12,601 nt of DNA. It comes from Patescibacteria group bacterium (GTDB lineage Bacteria > Patescibacteriota > JABMPQ01 > JAHIRA01). The notes under the pieces were generated by a model, which saw only the letters and a list, made by a program, of their open reading frames with translations, did not search any database and had not been told where the DNA came from. This document shows positions 1 through 7,393 of this stretch, one piece after another. The stretch lies in contig JAHIRA010000087.1 of assembly GCA_018818905.1 (NCBI GenBank), positions 1-12,601 of the forward strand, written 5' to 3'. Position 1 is the first letter of the stretch, and every line of letters starts with the position of its first letter. Made by a program: the position numbers and the translations under genes.

Positions 1-300
1 ATCTTGGAGGCCTAGTTTGGGGTCCATAATATCACCTTGAACAAGAACAATATTACTTCTTTTAAAAGGCTTGATTGTCTTGAGGTCAACACCAACAACT
101 GATCCTTGTGGCCCAACTATTTTGGAGAGGAACTCCAAGAAGCTACCCGGAGCGGCTCCAAGATCTAGGATAGCGTCACCTTTTTTGGCGATTTTGTATT
201 TCTTCTGGATTTCTAGAAGCTTAAAAACAGAACGGGCCCGGAGACCGTGTCTTTTGGCTTCTTGAGCATAGAAATCGTTGGTGTAGGGATTGTTTTCCAT
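1..300 (-). CDS. rlmE: Ribosomal RNA large subunit methyltransferase E (FtsJ/RrmJ family), 5' part only
   Basis: The first 100 codons are present; the gene runs off the left edge. Family role: 2'-O-methylation of a uridine in the 23S rRNA A-loop using S-adenosylmethionine. Visible: the segment RARSVFKLLEIQ (residues 21-32), whose Lys27 fits the first catalytic lysine of the family; SAM-binding motif I LDLGAAPGSF (45-54); acidic strand end GVDL (70-73); and GDIMD (89-93), whose first Asp fits the catalytic aspartate. The remaining catalytic Lys and Glu lie outside the window. The ATG at 298-300 is the only start that gives the family's usual short N-terminus. There is no Shine-Dalgarno motif: the T-tract of the preceding gene's terminator ends three bases before the ATG. 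Recognition is firm; completeness cannot be judged. Confidence 0.93.
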   Translation of the reverse strand, partial: MENNPYTNDFYAQEAKRHGLRARSVFKLLEIQKKYKIAKKGDAILDLGAAPGSFLEFLSKIVGPQGSVVGVDLKTIKPFKRSNIVLVQGDIMDPKLGLQD

Positions 301-303
301 GGG

Positions 304-337
304 AAAAAAATGGGGGCATTCTCAAAGAATGCCCCCA
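304..337 (-). terminator. Intrinsic terminator of the ruvA-femX-surface protein operon
   Basis: A perfect 12-bp stem (311-322 with 326-337, arm TGGGGGCATTCT) has a 3-base loop and, read on the minus strand, is followed by seven Ts (304-310). It lies 12 bases after the stop codon of the surface protein gene and 3 bases before the rlmE start, so it either ends the operon or acts as a partial terminator controlling read-through into rlmE. Confidence 0.92.
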
Positions 338-349
338 TAAAAATTGAGA

Positions 350-1471
350 TTATTGACTAGTCATGACGTAAGAACCATTTTCGTAAATAATAGCTGAAGC
401 GTCACCTGAATTTTCGGTGTGAACTAGGACAAAATCCTTCTGACTGTCTCCGCCCCAATCCTTGAGCATGATTCTGGTGGTGGGGTATTCGTAGGTGTTG
501 TCATAGACTTTTGTGTACAGGCCAGAGTTGGGGTTCCAGTCAAGAACAAAGACATGATATTCTTCATTGTCTCCATTTTTGGTTAGAATACAACCTTCTT
601 CATAGCCATCGCCATCAATATCGTAAGTGGCCCAGTCAAAAAAGAATTCTTCTGGCCAGATGAAAAGAGGTTCGTAATTGTAAGTGGTAGGATCGAGTGA
701 AGTGGGAGACATGTTTTGAGTCGGAGCTTGTTCGACCTCAAAAGTACCAGTTTTCATTTCCAGACCACCAACAAGAACGACATATTCATTGGTGCCAGGG
801 GTCAATCCTACCATGGTCGTGAGATAAAGGAAGTCAATTTCACTTTTGCTGCCAACGGCTTCAGTTTGGACTTCAACAGGGCTGCCAAAAGGGTCATACC
901 ATTCAACAGTCACTTGAGTTTGTGGCTTAGCTCCTTTGATATCGACTAGGATGGAAACGTTGTCAACGTCAGAACGGAAAGTAGATTTGGGAGTGAAGTG
1001 GCCCACGTTATCAGTAATACCAACTTGGGCGTCAACTTTCAGGTTGTAAACATCGCTGTCTTTGTTCTCTTCTGCTTCCTTCTTGTTCTTGTCAGCTTCT
1101 TTCTTGGCCTCTTCTAGAGCTTTTTCGGCTTTCTCTTTAGCTTCTTTTTCTGTTTCCAAAGCTTTCTTTTCGGCTTCTTTGACGATTTCATCAACCTGAT
1201 CAGTGCTACTGCCATCAAACCAAGATCGCATGGTGGCCCCAGCGACTAGCCAGGCTATCACCAAGCCTATAAGGAGAAGGACAAGACAACCACCGCAGCC
1301 GCCCAGAATGTAGTAGAGAACTTTGGATTTTTTCTTGGGTGGAGTTGTTGCAGTAGTTTTTGGCTTATCTTCTGGTGTCTTTTGCTCAGGGATAGTGGCC
1401 TTTGAAGAGTCTTCGCTCTTGTCTTCCTTTATGCTTTCTTGGGGTTTGGGGCCTTCGTTTGGATTGGGCAT
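350..1471 (-). CDS. Single-pass membrane-anchored protein with coiled coil and extracellular calcium-binding-type segment
   Basis: 373 residues; I do not recognise a named family for the whole protein. In order: a low-complexity Pro/Lys/Glu/Thr-rich N-terminus (1-50), probably cytoplasmic; a hydrophobic helix of about 25-30 residues (51-80) containing GGCGGC; a charged Ala/Glu/Lys helix likely to form a coiled coil (92-137); a beta-rich region (about 140-250); and a C-terminal part with DIDGDGYEEG (284-293), which resembles the Asp/Gly calcium loop of FG-GAP/VCBS or EF-hand-like repeats, and a possible second degenerate copy at DWGGDSQKDF (338-347). No cleavable signal peptide; the lysines before the helix suggest an N-in, C-out type II anchor. 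It lies 12 bases after the femX-like gene and is the last gene before the terminator, so it is probably co-transcribed with that envelope enzyme. No Shine-Dalgarno motif. The topology is inferred from sequence character. Confidence 0.85.
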   Translation of the reverse strand: MPNPNEGPKPQESIKEDKSEDSSKATIPEQKTPEDKPKTTATTPPKKKSKVLYYILGGCGGCLVLLLIGLVIAWLVAGATMRSWFDGSSTDQVDEIVKEAEKKALETEKEAKEKAEKALEEAKKEADKNKKEAEENKDSDVYNLKVDAQVGITDNVGHFTPKSTFRSDVDNVSILVDIKGAKPQTQVTVEWYDPFGSPVEVQTEAVGSKSEIDFLYLTTMVGLTPGTNEYVVLVGGLEMKTGTFEVEQAPTQNMSPTSLDPTTYNYEPLFIWPEEFFFDWATYDIDGDGYEEGCILTKNGDNEEYHVFVLDWNPNSGLYTKVYDNTYEYPTTRIMLKDWGGDSQKDFVLVHTENSGDASAIIYENGSYVMTSQ

Positions 1472-1483
1472 GAGTTTTTGTTT

Positions 1484-2509
1484 TTATTTACTGAAGGTAT
1501 TATATATTTTATACCAAAATGGACTGATAATAAAGTCAAATGCTCCCAGATAGCTGATTTCTTGGCCCCCAAAGCCTTTTTTGAAACGAGTAATGCCTTG
1601 CCAAGGGTGTTTGGGATCTTGACTCTGAGTGATACCCCAAAAATCGTAGGTCTTCAGACCTCTTGTTTGAGCGGCTCTAATTTGGGCCCATTGAAGAAGA
1701 TGAGGAGCCATGACGTTTCGCTGAAGGTTTGAGGAGGCGCCATGAAGATACGTAGCGGTATCTTGATCAAAGAAAACAATGTTTGCTGCAAGTGGCTGAC
1801 CTTTGAGCTCAGCAATGAAGAGAGAAGCTGCATTGTCTTGAGTGAAAGCTTGCAGTTGTTTCTGGTAATAATCTTTGCTGTGAATGCCAAATTGGTCACG
1901 AAGCTTGGTTTCTATGGCAATTTTGTAAAAAATATTGATATCTTTGGGGTTCTGAGACTGTCTGATGGTCACTCCTTTACGCTTGGAAAGTCTGATATTG
2001 TAGCGTGTTTTGGAGTGCATCTCTTTCAGGAGGGCTTCTTCATCTTTTTGAAGATCAAGTAAGAGAGTTTCTTGGGGTTGAACTTCTTTTCTAGCCTTGG
2101 CTAGAGACAGGTTGGAAAAAATTTCTTTGAGCTCTTTTCCCGTCTTGGAGGAAGTCTCTATTCTAGGATCGAGGCGATAGAAGATGGCCTTCTCTTTTTG
2201 CGCTAGACTGCGAATGTTCTTGAAATATGAGCTGAGAAGTTCTTTCTTTTTGTCTGTTGCCAGAGAATCTTCTATTAGAGGAGCATGCGGAGAATAAAAG
2301 TATGATTTGTTGAGGGGAAGGTCGAGTTTGATGATCAGGGCGAGAAGAATAATTTGTCCTTGTTCTTCTATGGAAGCAATAAAAGTTTTACGATTAAGAG
2401 AGGCCTGAAATTTTTGCCATTCAGGGGCATTCAAAAAAGAAGAATGAGGATTCTTCTGAATGAAATTGAGCTGTTGCTGTGATAAATCGGTAACGATATG
2501 AAAGTCCAT
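1484..2509 (-). CDS. FemX/FemAB-family peptidoglycan bridge aminoacyltransferase (lipid II--amino acid ligase type)
   Basis: 341 residues, usual length for the family without an added coiled-coil arm. FemABX enzymes move an amino acid from aminoacyl-tRNA to the peptide stem of lipid II or peptidoglycan on the cytoplasmic face, building the interpeptide bridge. Evidence: N-terminal SSFLNAPEWQKFQ (about 23-35), typical of the family's opening helix; a central TRYNIRLSKRKGVTIR segment (about 168-183), matching the conserved TR.NI..A.K.GV region; and the C-terminal signature YDFWGI ... HPWQGITRFKKGFGG (about 288-315), the second GNAT-like domain's hallmark. The amino acid it adds cannot be told from sequence. 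It starts 6 bases after the ruvA stop and ends 12 bases before the surface protein gene, so the three form an operon. No Shine-Dalgarno motif before the ATG. Confidence 0.93.
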   Translation of the reverse strand: MDFHIVTDLSQQQLNFIQKNPHSSFLNAPEWQKFQASLNRKTFIASIEEQGQIILLALIIKLDLPLNKSYFYSPHAPLIEDSLATDKKKELLSSYFKNIRSLAQKEKAIFYRLDPRIETSSKTGKELKEIFSNLSLAKARKEVQPQETLLLDLQKDEEALLKEMHSKTRYNIRLSKRKGVTIRQSQNPKDINIFYKIAIETKLRDQFGIHSKDYYQKQLQAFTQDNAASLFIAELKGQPLAANIVFFDQDTATYLHGASSNLQRNVMAPHLLQWAQIRAAQTRGLKTYDFWGITQSQDPKHPWQGITRFKKGFGGQEISYLGAFDFIISPFWYKIYNTFSK

Positions 2510-2515
2510 AGTTGT

Positions 2516-3073
2516 TTAGAGATTGCTCAGAGCTTCTTTGACTTGCTCTTCTGGGGTGCTTGATTTCACCTTGGACAAAGCCTTGAGGGCCTCGTTTTTT
2601 CTGTACCCCAATTCCAGGAGAGCGCATAATGCGTCTTCTTTCTCGTCAATGCTGTTGTCACCAAGGATATCTGTAGCCAGTTGACCCTGAAGTTCTAGGA
2701 TAACTCGACTAGCGGTTTTGCCTCCAATACCAGAAACCTTGGTCAGATAAGAAGTGTCTTTGTTTTGGATGGCTTGTTTGATATCGGAAGTTGAACCCAG
2801 GCACAAAATTGCCAGGCCAGTCTTGGGACCAACGCCTGAGATAGAAATGATAGTCTCAAAAAAGGATAACTCCTCTAGTGTCTTGAAGCCAAACAGATCA
2901 AAGGCATCCTCTTTGATGTGAGAATAGAGGTAAAGTTCTAGATCTTCTTTCTCCTTGAGACAAGAAAAATCAATAGGCTTGAGGCGGACTTTGTAGCCTA
3001 CGTCTTCTTTGGTCTTGATGATGGCGAAGTCTTGAGTTTTTGCGAGGACGTTGCCTTTGATATATGAAAGCAT
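2516..3073 (-). CDS. ruvA: Holliday junction branch migration complex subunit RuvA
   Basis: 185 residues from the ATG at 3071-3073. RuvA binds four-way junctions as a tetramer and loads the RuvB motor. Domains in order: N-terminal OB fold (MLSYIKGNVLAK... to about residue 65), two helix-hairpin-helix motifs (ISGVGPKTGLAILCL and VSGIGGKTASRVILELQGQL), and a small C-terminal three-helix RuvB-binding domain (DALCALLELGYRKNEALKAL). The frame stays open to a TTG at 3130, but family proteins begin MIxxIxG, so MLSYIKG is the true N-terminus. There is no Shine-Dalgarno motif; a -10-like GATAAT lies at 3107-3112. First gene of the minus-strand operon and divergent to uvrB, with a LexA-like box between them. 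ruvB and ruvC are not in the window. Confidence 0.95.
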   Translation of the reverse strand: MLSYIKGNVLAKTQDFAIIKTKEDVGYKVRLKPIDFSCLKEKEDLELYLYSHIKEDAFDLFGFKTLEELSFFETIISISGVGPKTGLAILCLGSTSDIKQAIQNKDTSYLTKVSGIGGKTASRVILELQGQLATDILGDNSIDEKEDALCALLELGYRKNEALKALSKVKSSTPEEQVKEALSNL

Positions 3074-3197
3074 AGATGAGAGATTGTCTTGTAATTGCTT
3101 CTCAATATTATCATACCCTTTGGCTTTCAAAAAGGCTTTTGGGAAAAGCGAGACTCGACTATAATTATTAATGTATTGTTAAGCTATATAGATTGTC

Positions 3198-3280
3198 GAA
3201 GACCTACCCCTCCCTCCTCCCGAGTCCAAACAACCGTGCAACATTTGTTCGGACTCGGGAGGAGGGAGGGGTAGGTCTTC
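3198..3280. repeat. Long GC-rich perfect inverted repeat between ruvA and uvrB
   Basis: Bases 3198-3227 and 3251-3280 are exact reverse complements (30 bp, arm beginning GAAGACCTACCCC). The stem continues inward after one A/C mismatch with AACAA/TTGTT (3229-3233 with 3245-3249), leaving an 11-base loop. The right arm carries G runs of 3, 2, 3 and 4 separated by single A's, so it could also form a G-quadruplex on the plus strand. Neither side is followed by a proper T-tract, so a simple terminator is unlikely. It looks like a dispersed palindromic (REP/MITE-like) element, but no second copy of the arms is in this window. Confidence 0.9.
3238..3251 (-). promoter_or_regulatory. Candidate LexA (SOS) box upstream of uvrB and ruvA
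   Basis: On the minus strand the bases read CGAACAAATGTTGC, matching by hand count 13 of 14 positions of the Gram-positive LexA consensus CGAACRNRYGTTYC (the Y before the last base is G). uvrB and ruvA are classic SOS genes. The same 12-base core occurs at 11690-11701. It sits in the inner part of the long inverted repeat, which is an alternative reason for its partial symmetry. Confidence 0.5.
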
Positions 3281-3303
3281 TAGGACTTCTAATTTTTATA
3301 AAC

Positions 3304-5280
3304 ATGAAATTTGATCTTGTTTCAAAATTTAAACCGACCGGTGATCAACCACAAGCCATTGAGAAGTTGACGGCTGGCATCAACAAGAATTACGATTTTC
3401 AGACACTTCTGGGTGTCACTGGCTCTGGAAAGACCTTCACCATGGCCAACATGATAGAGAAATTGGGGCGTTCGACTCTCGTTTTGTCGCACAACAAAAC
3501 CTTGGCGGCTCAGTTGGCAGCTGAGTTTAGACAGTTCTTTCCCGAGAATTCTGTTGATTATTTTGTTTCTTATTATGATTATTATCAGCCAGAATCATAT
3601 TTGCCCGGATCTGATACCTATATTGCCAAAGAAACACAGATCAATGACGAGATCGATAGACTTAGACATGCCGCCACTTCTTCGCTGCTGACGCGGCGAG
3701 ATGTGATTATTGTGGCTTCGGTATCATGTATTTATGGCCTTGGTCCTCCAGTCAGATACAGAGAAGAGAGTATTCATTTCAAGAAGGGAGAGAAAAAGGC
3801 TCTTGACGAGGTTTTAAGAGATTTGGTCAGGATTCAATACCAAAGAAATGATATCGATTTTCACCGAGGAACTTTCAGGGTTAAGGGTGATCTTCTAGAA
3901 ATTTTCCCCGCCTATGCCGAGAAAGCTTTTAGATTTTCTTTTTTTGGTCGGGAGATTGAGTCTATTGAAGAAATTGATCCGCTGACTAACTTGGTGACAC
4001 ATACTTTTGGGGAACTGACAGTTTTTCCAGCGACTCATTATGCTATTTCTGAGAAGGCCGTTGTAGACGCGATTCCGCAGATAAAAACGGAGCTCAAGAC
4101 TAGATTAGAAGAGCTGCGACGGCAAGATAAGCTTCTGGAAGCTCAGAGACTGGAAGAGAGGACTAGTTACGATCTTGAGCTTCTGGAGACAACCGGCTTT
4201 TGCTCGGGGATCGAGAATTATTCTCGATATTTTGAAGGACGACGAGCTGGTGAGCCACCTTCTACTCTTATTGACTATTTTCCCAAAGATTTCCTTATGT
4301 TTATTGATGAGTCTCATATTACCATTCCTCAGGTTCGGGGCATGTATTTTGGCGATCGGGCCAGAAAAGAGAACTTGGTTGACTATGGCTTTAGATTGCC
4401 TTCGGCCCTAGATAATAGACCGCTTAATTTTGAAGAATTTGAGGAGAAGCTGAATCAGGTTGTGTTTGTCTCGGCGACTCCAGAGAAATTTGAACTCAGC
4501 ATTAGCAAACAGGTGGCCGAACAGTTGGTCCGTCCTACCGGACTACTGGATCCCGAGGTTGATATTAGACCGACAGAAAATCAAATTGATGATCTCATGG
4601 AAGAAATTCAACTCAGGGTCAAGAAAGGTGAGAGAGTGCTGGTTACCACCTTAACCAAGAGACTTTCAGAAGATCTAACAGAATATTTGAGTGAGTTGGG
4701 GGTCAAGGTGCAATATTTACACAGCGAAATAGATACTCTAGAGAGACTAGAGATTTTACGAGAACTGCGAACGGGCAAGTATGATGTTTTGGTCGGGATT
4801 AATTTGTTGCGAGAAGGTCTAGATTTGCCGGAAGTTTCTCTTGTGGCCATCATGGATGCTGATAAAGAAGGTTTCTTGCGCTCTAGAACTTCCTTAGTTC
4901 AGACTATGGGTCGAGCTGCTAGACATGAGCATGGTCGGGTCATTATGTACGCTGATGAGATCACCAAGTCGATGAAAGCGGCTCTGGGTGAAGTAGAGAG
5001 AAGGCGTGAGGTTCAAGAAAAATACAACAAAAAACACAAGATTACGCCCACCTCTATCAAGAAAGAAATTTCCAAAGATCGTTTGGCCGGAGAAAAAGAA
5101 GAAGCCAAACCCAAGCCCAGAAAGGTCGAGATTTCAAGAGAGAATCTAAAGAAGACGCTCAAACATCTAGATGAGCAGATGGAGTTAGCGGCTCGAAATC
5201 TAGAATTTGAACGAGCGGCCGAAATTCGTGATAAAATGAAAGAGCTTGAAGCTATGGAGTCAGACCTAAAAGATAAATAG
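3304..5280 (+). CDS. uvrB: Excinuclease ABC subunit B (UvrB)
   Basis: 658 residues from ATG 3304, normal full length. UvrB receives damage from UvrA, checks it with its beta-hairpin and recruits UvrC for incision in nucleotide excision repair. Visible: Walker A GVTGSGKT (37-44), beta-hairpin YYDYYQPESYLPGSDTYIAKE region, Walker B LMFIDESH, helicase motif VSATP, GINLLREGLDLPEVSLV and QTMGRAARH (motifs V and VI), and a C-terminal UVR domain (LDEQMELAARNLEFERAAEIRDKM) that contacts UvrC. The frame is open from 3193, but that extension translates the inverted repeat; MKFDLVSKFKPTGDQP is the family N-terminus. No Shine-Dalgarno motif: the GGAGG in the repeat is over 35 bases from the ATG. Possible -10 boxes are TATAAT at 3160-3165 and TCTAAT at 3288-3293. 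truB follows after 26 bases. Confidence 0.98.
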   Translation: MKFDLVSKFKPTGDQPQAIEKLTAGINKNYDFQTLLGVTGSGKTFTMANMIEKLGRSTLVLSHNKTLAAQLAAEFRQFFPENSVDYFVSYYDYYQPESYLPGSDTYIAKETQINDEIDRLRHAATSSLLTRRDVIIVASVSCIYGLGPPVRYREESIHFKKGEKKALDEVLRDLVRIQYQRNDIDFHRGTFRVKGDLLEIFPAYAEKAFRFSFFGREIESIEEIDPLTNLVTHTFGELTVFPATHYAISEKAVVDAIPQIKTELKTRLEELRRQDKLLEAQRLEERTSYDLELLETTGFCSGIENYSRYFEGRRAGEPPSTLIDYFPKDFLMFIDESHITIPQVRGMYFGDRARKENLVDYGFRLPSALDNRPLNFEEFEEKLNQVVFVSATPEKFELSISKQVAEQLVRPTGLLDPEVDIRPTENQIDDLMEEIQLRVKKGERVLVTTLTKRLSEDLTEYLSELGVKVQYLHSEIDTLERLEILRELRTGKYDVLVGINLLREGLDLPEVSLVAIMDADKEGFLRSRTSLVQTMGRAARHEHGRVIMYADEITKSMKAALGEVERRREVQEKYNKKHKITPTSIKKEISKDRLAGEKEEAKPKPRKVEISRENLKKTLKHLDEQMELAARNLEFERAAEIRDKMKELEAMESDLKDK

Positions 5281-5306
5281 CAGTTGTTTAAACTAAAGCA
5301 AAACAC

Positions 5307-6011
5307 ATGTCACAGATAGTCGAAGGAATCCTTCTGGTCAACAAGCCTTCCAAAATGACTTCACACGATGTGGTCGATGAGCTAAGAAAGATTACGAGCA
5401 TCAGAAAAATTGGTCATACCGGGACATTGGATCCATTTGCTGAAGGGTTGCTGGTTTGCTTGATTGGTCGCAAAGCCACCAAATTGTCAGAAAGTCTCAG
5501 GCAACATGACAAAGAATATATTGCGACCATCAAATTTGGCCAAGAAACAGATACTTATGATCTGGAAGGAAAAGTAGTTGAAGATAAGGGTCAAGAGCAA
5601 GACATTGAAGTTAAAGCGGAGCAACTAGAAGAAATTCTCAAAACTTTCCAGGGAGACATCCTTCAAGAGCCACCTATGTTTTCGGCCAAGAAGGTCAAAG
5701 GCCAGAAGTTATATGATTTGGCCAGAAAGGGAATTAGCATCAAAAGAGAGAAGGCGCCGGTCACGATTCACGAAACAGAGATTCTGAATGTGAAGGAAGG
5801 ACAGTATCCCGAAGTTAAGCTAAGAGTCGCTTGTGGATCCGGAACATATATTAGGAGTTTGGCCCATGATATTGGCAAACAGCTTGGAGTTGGGGCTCAT
5901 TTAATAAAGCTTGAGCGAACTAAGGTTGGTGACTTTGAGCTTGATAATGCCGTGAAGCTTGCGGAGTTAGATTTGAATACTGTTGGACAACAAATACTGA
6001 TGATTGATTAG
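5307..6011 (+). CDS. truB: tRNA pseudouridine(55) synthase TruB
   Basis: 234 residues. Makes the pseudouridine at position 55 of the T-loop in tRNAs. Evidence: N-terminal GILLVNKPSKMTSHDVV (7-23), the catalytic loop GHTGTLDPFAEGLL with nucleophile Asp42, KEYIATIKFGQETDTYDLEG, QEPPMFSAKKVKGQKLYDLAR, and VACGSGTYIRSLAHDIG (the family's RCSxGTYIRSL region; here Ala-Cys-Gly replaces Arg-Cys-Ser). Shorter than the E. coli enzyme because the C-terminal PUA-like domain is missing or reduced, as in many small-genome bacteria. It starts 26 bases after uvrB and is probably co-transcribed. There is no terminator before the rpsT promoter, so some read-through into rpsT is likely. No Shine-Dalgarno motif. 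Confidence 0.96.
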   Translation: MSQIVEGILLVNKPSKMTSHDVVDELRKITSIRKIGHTGTLDPFAEGLLVCLIGRKATKLSESLRQHDKEYIATIKFGQETDTYDLEGKVVEDKGQEQDIEVKAEQLEEILKTFQGDILQEPPMFSAKKVKGQKLYDLARKGISIKREKAPVTIHETEILNVKEGQYPEVKLRVACGSGTYIRSLAHDIGKQLGVGAHLIKLERTKVGDFELDNAVKLAELDLNTVGQQILMID

Positions 6012-6018
6012 GATCAAC

Positions 6019-6047
6019 TTGACTTCTGTCCTACAAAATGATATTGT
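6019..6047 (+). promoter_or_regulatory. Sigma-70-type promoter for rpsT
   Basis: -35 TTGACT at 6019-6024, a 17-base spacer, and -10 TATTGT at 6042-6047 preceded by TGA (extended -10). Transcription would begin near 6054, giving a leader of about 25 bases. It begins eight bases after the truB stop, so rpsT can be expressed independently of uvrB-truB. Confidence 0.7.
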
Positions 6048-6078
6048 CTCTTCATAAATATATTTAAATTCTTTTATC

Positions 6079-6375
6079 GTGCCAATCAAGAAATCAGCCA
6101 AAAAATCTCTGAAACAAAGCAAGGTCAGAGCCAAAAGAAATTTGAAGCGTAAAGTAACTATGCGCGGTCTTTTGAAGCAGACTCGTGAACTTATCGCGGA
6201 AGGTAAGAAAGCCGAAGCTCAGAAACTTCTACCTCAGGTTTACAAAGCCATTGATAAAGCCGCTAGAACTGGAGTGATCAAGAAAAATACTGCAGCTCGT
6301 GGCAAATCTCGAATAACTGCTTTGCTTAACAAGGTTGAGAAGAAAGAAGTCAAGAAAGTCAAAAGCAAAAAATAG
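6079..6375 (+). CDS. rpsT: 30S ribosomal protein bS20
   Basis: 98 residues, very basic and helical; binds 16S rRNA early in small-subunit assembly. Recognised from the N-terminus MPIKKSAKKSLKQSKVRAKRN, the central RGLLKQTRELIAEGKKAEAQKLLPQVYKAIDKAARTGVIKKNTAARGKSRITALLNKV, and the lysine-rich tail. The start is GTG at 6079-6081, fixed by alignment to the usual MPxxKSAxK opening; there is no in-frame ATG before residue 28. No Shine-Dalgarno motif (TTCTTTTATC precedes the GTG). It has its own promoter (6019-6047) and terminator (6404-6434), so it forms a separate unit. In other bacteria bS20 represses its own translation; no leader structure for that is evident here. Confidence 0.97.
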   Translation: MPIKKSAKKSLKQSKVRAKRNLKRKVTMRGLLKQTRELIAEGKKAEAQKLLPQVYKAIDKAARTGVIKKNTAARGKSRITALLNKVEKKEVKKVKSKK

Positions 6376-6403
6376 ATTTTTGGCTCAAATAAAATTCTTT
6401 GTC

Positions 6404-6434
6404 GGGACGCGCCACTGGCGCGTCCCTATTTTTT
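6404..6434 (+). terminator. Intrinsic terminator after rpsT
   Basis: A perfect 10-bp GC-rich stem GGGACGCGCC/GGCGCGTCCC (6404-6413, 6417-6426) with loop ACT, followed by TATTTTTT. It lies 28 bases after the rpsT stop and its T-tract overlaps the stop codon of the convergent holA gene. The other side is not T-rich, so it works mainly for the plus strand. Confidence 0.93.
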
Positions 6435-7371
6435 ATATATTGAGAACAAAGTTTTCGATGGCGGCGAATGGCTCAGCTTTTGTTTTTGTTTCTAAGTCAA
6501 GAATTAGAATTTGACGATAAATAGATTTGAGTTCCGGTAGAGAAAAATGGGTTATGAGGGCCATGGTTTTTTTGATCACAAAGGGGTGAAGAGCAGCTTT
6601 ACTGGCCAACTGATTTTCTGGGAGGTTAGTTTCGGCTAAATCCTTGAGGATTAGCATATTGCGAAACTGATAGGAGATCATCGAAACTAGATATGGAGCT
6701 TTGGTACCTTTCTGCATTTCTTCTTTGAGAAACAAGAGAGCGGCGCCCTTTTTCTTTTTGGCAATATTTTCGACAAAATCAAAGATACTTTCTTCAACTT
6801 CTGAGTTTACCAATAGATCCAAGTCCTCTTTGGTTAATACTCGGTCTGATTTTTTGTAATCAGACAGTTTTTTGATCTCGCTTTCAAGACGGAAGAGGTC
6901 CGGACCGGTTTTAAAGGTCAAAGTATCTACAATTTGGCTAGAGGCTTCTAGAGAAAATTCTAGAAGTTTTTTGTTGGCATAGTCTTTTAGCTCCCAAGGT
7001 TTAAGAGGGTCAGCTTTGAAAGTTTTGGCCTCTTTCTTGAGATTTTTGACGATTTTGCTTTGGCCTTTGATCTCTGTTTCCCAAAAAATAGCTGTTGTGT
7101 TGGACTCAACAAGAGCAATGAGCTTGATCATAGTCTCGTGTTCTTCTTTTTTGAGACTTGGGAGAATGTTTCTGAAAATCACAAGCTTGCTTTGACCAAA
7201 AAAAGGCTTGGAAGCCAAGGCTTCTCTGGCTTTGTCTAGATTGAAGTTTTCTTCATCAAGGCCAATTAGATTCAACTTGCCATGGGGGTTATTGCTGATG
7301 AAGTTTTCTTTCAGAACCTCGACTTTTTTGCTAATTTGATATTGGTCTTGTCCGTAGAGAAAATAAATCAT
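6433..7371 (-). CDS. holA: DNA polymerase III subunit delta (HolA)
   Basis: 312 residues. The delta subunit is the clamp-loader part that opens the sliding clamp ring. Evidence: N-terminal MIYFLYGQDQYQISKKVEVLKENF, the family's degenerate nucleotide-binding start (YGxDxYxI); ASKPFFGQSKLVIFRN (about 52-67), the delta signature where clamp-contacting hydrophobic residues occur; and a C-terminal helical region with LFRLESEIKKLSDY and PYLVSMISYQFRNMLILKDL, matching the collar domain. There is no Walker A, as expected for delta. It starts 22 bases after the polA stop and is likely co-transcribed with it. No Shine-Dalgarno motif. Sequence conservation in this family is low, but the N- and C-terminal patterns together are convincing. 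Confidence 0.92.
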   Translation of the reverse strand: MIYFLYGQDQYQISKKVEVLKENFISNNPHGKLNLIGLDEENFNLDKAREALASKPFFGQSKLVIFRNILPSLKKEEHETMIKLIALVESNTTAIFWETEIKGQSKIVKNLKKEAKTFKADPLKPWELKDYANKKLLEFSLEASSQIVDTLTFKTGPDLFRLESEIKKLSDYKKSDRVLTKEDLDLLVNSEVEESIFDFVENIAKKKKGAALLFLKEEMQKGTKAPYLVSMISYQFRNMLILKDLAETNLPENQLASKAALHPFVIKKTMALITHFSLPELKSIYRQILILDLETKTKAEPFAAIENFVLNI

Positions 7372-7393
7372 AACTTTGACTGTGCGGTGTTAT

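Noticed and set aside
1439..2062. Plus-strand open frames opposite the femX-like and surface protein genes
   Set aside because: They overlap strongly recognised minus-strand genes and show no protein-like features.
3074..3130. Longer ruvA from TTG 3130
   Set aside because: RuvA N-termini start at the MIxxIxG strand; the extra 19 residues have no counterpart and a TTG start is less likely than the ATG at 3073.
3198..3280. Inverted repeat as an ordinary intrinsic terminator or a two-repeat CRISPR-like unit
   Set aside because: No T-tract follows on either strand, both flanking genes point away from it, and it is an inverted rather than direct repeat.
3193..3303. N-terminal extension of uvrB from ATG 3193
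   Set aside because: It would translate the inverted repeat, has no family similarity, and UvrB proteins begin at the MKFDLVSKFKPTGDQP point.
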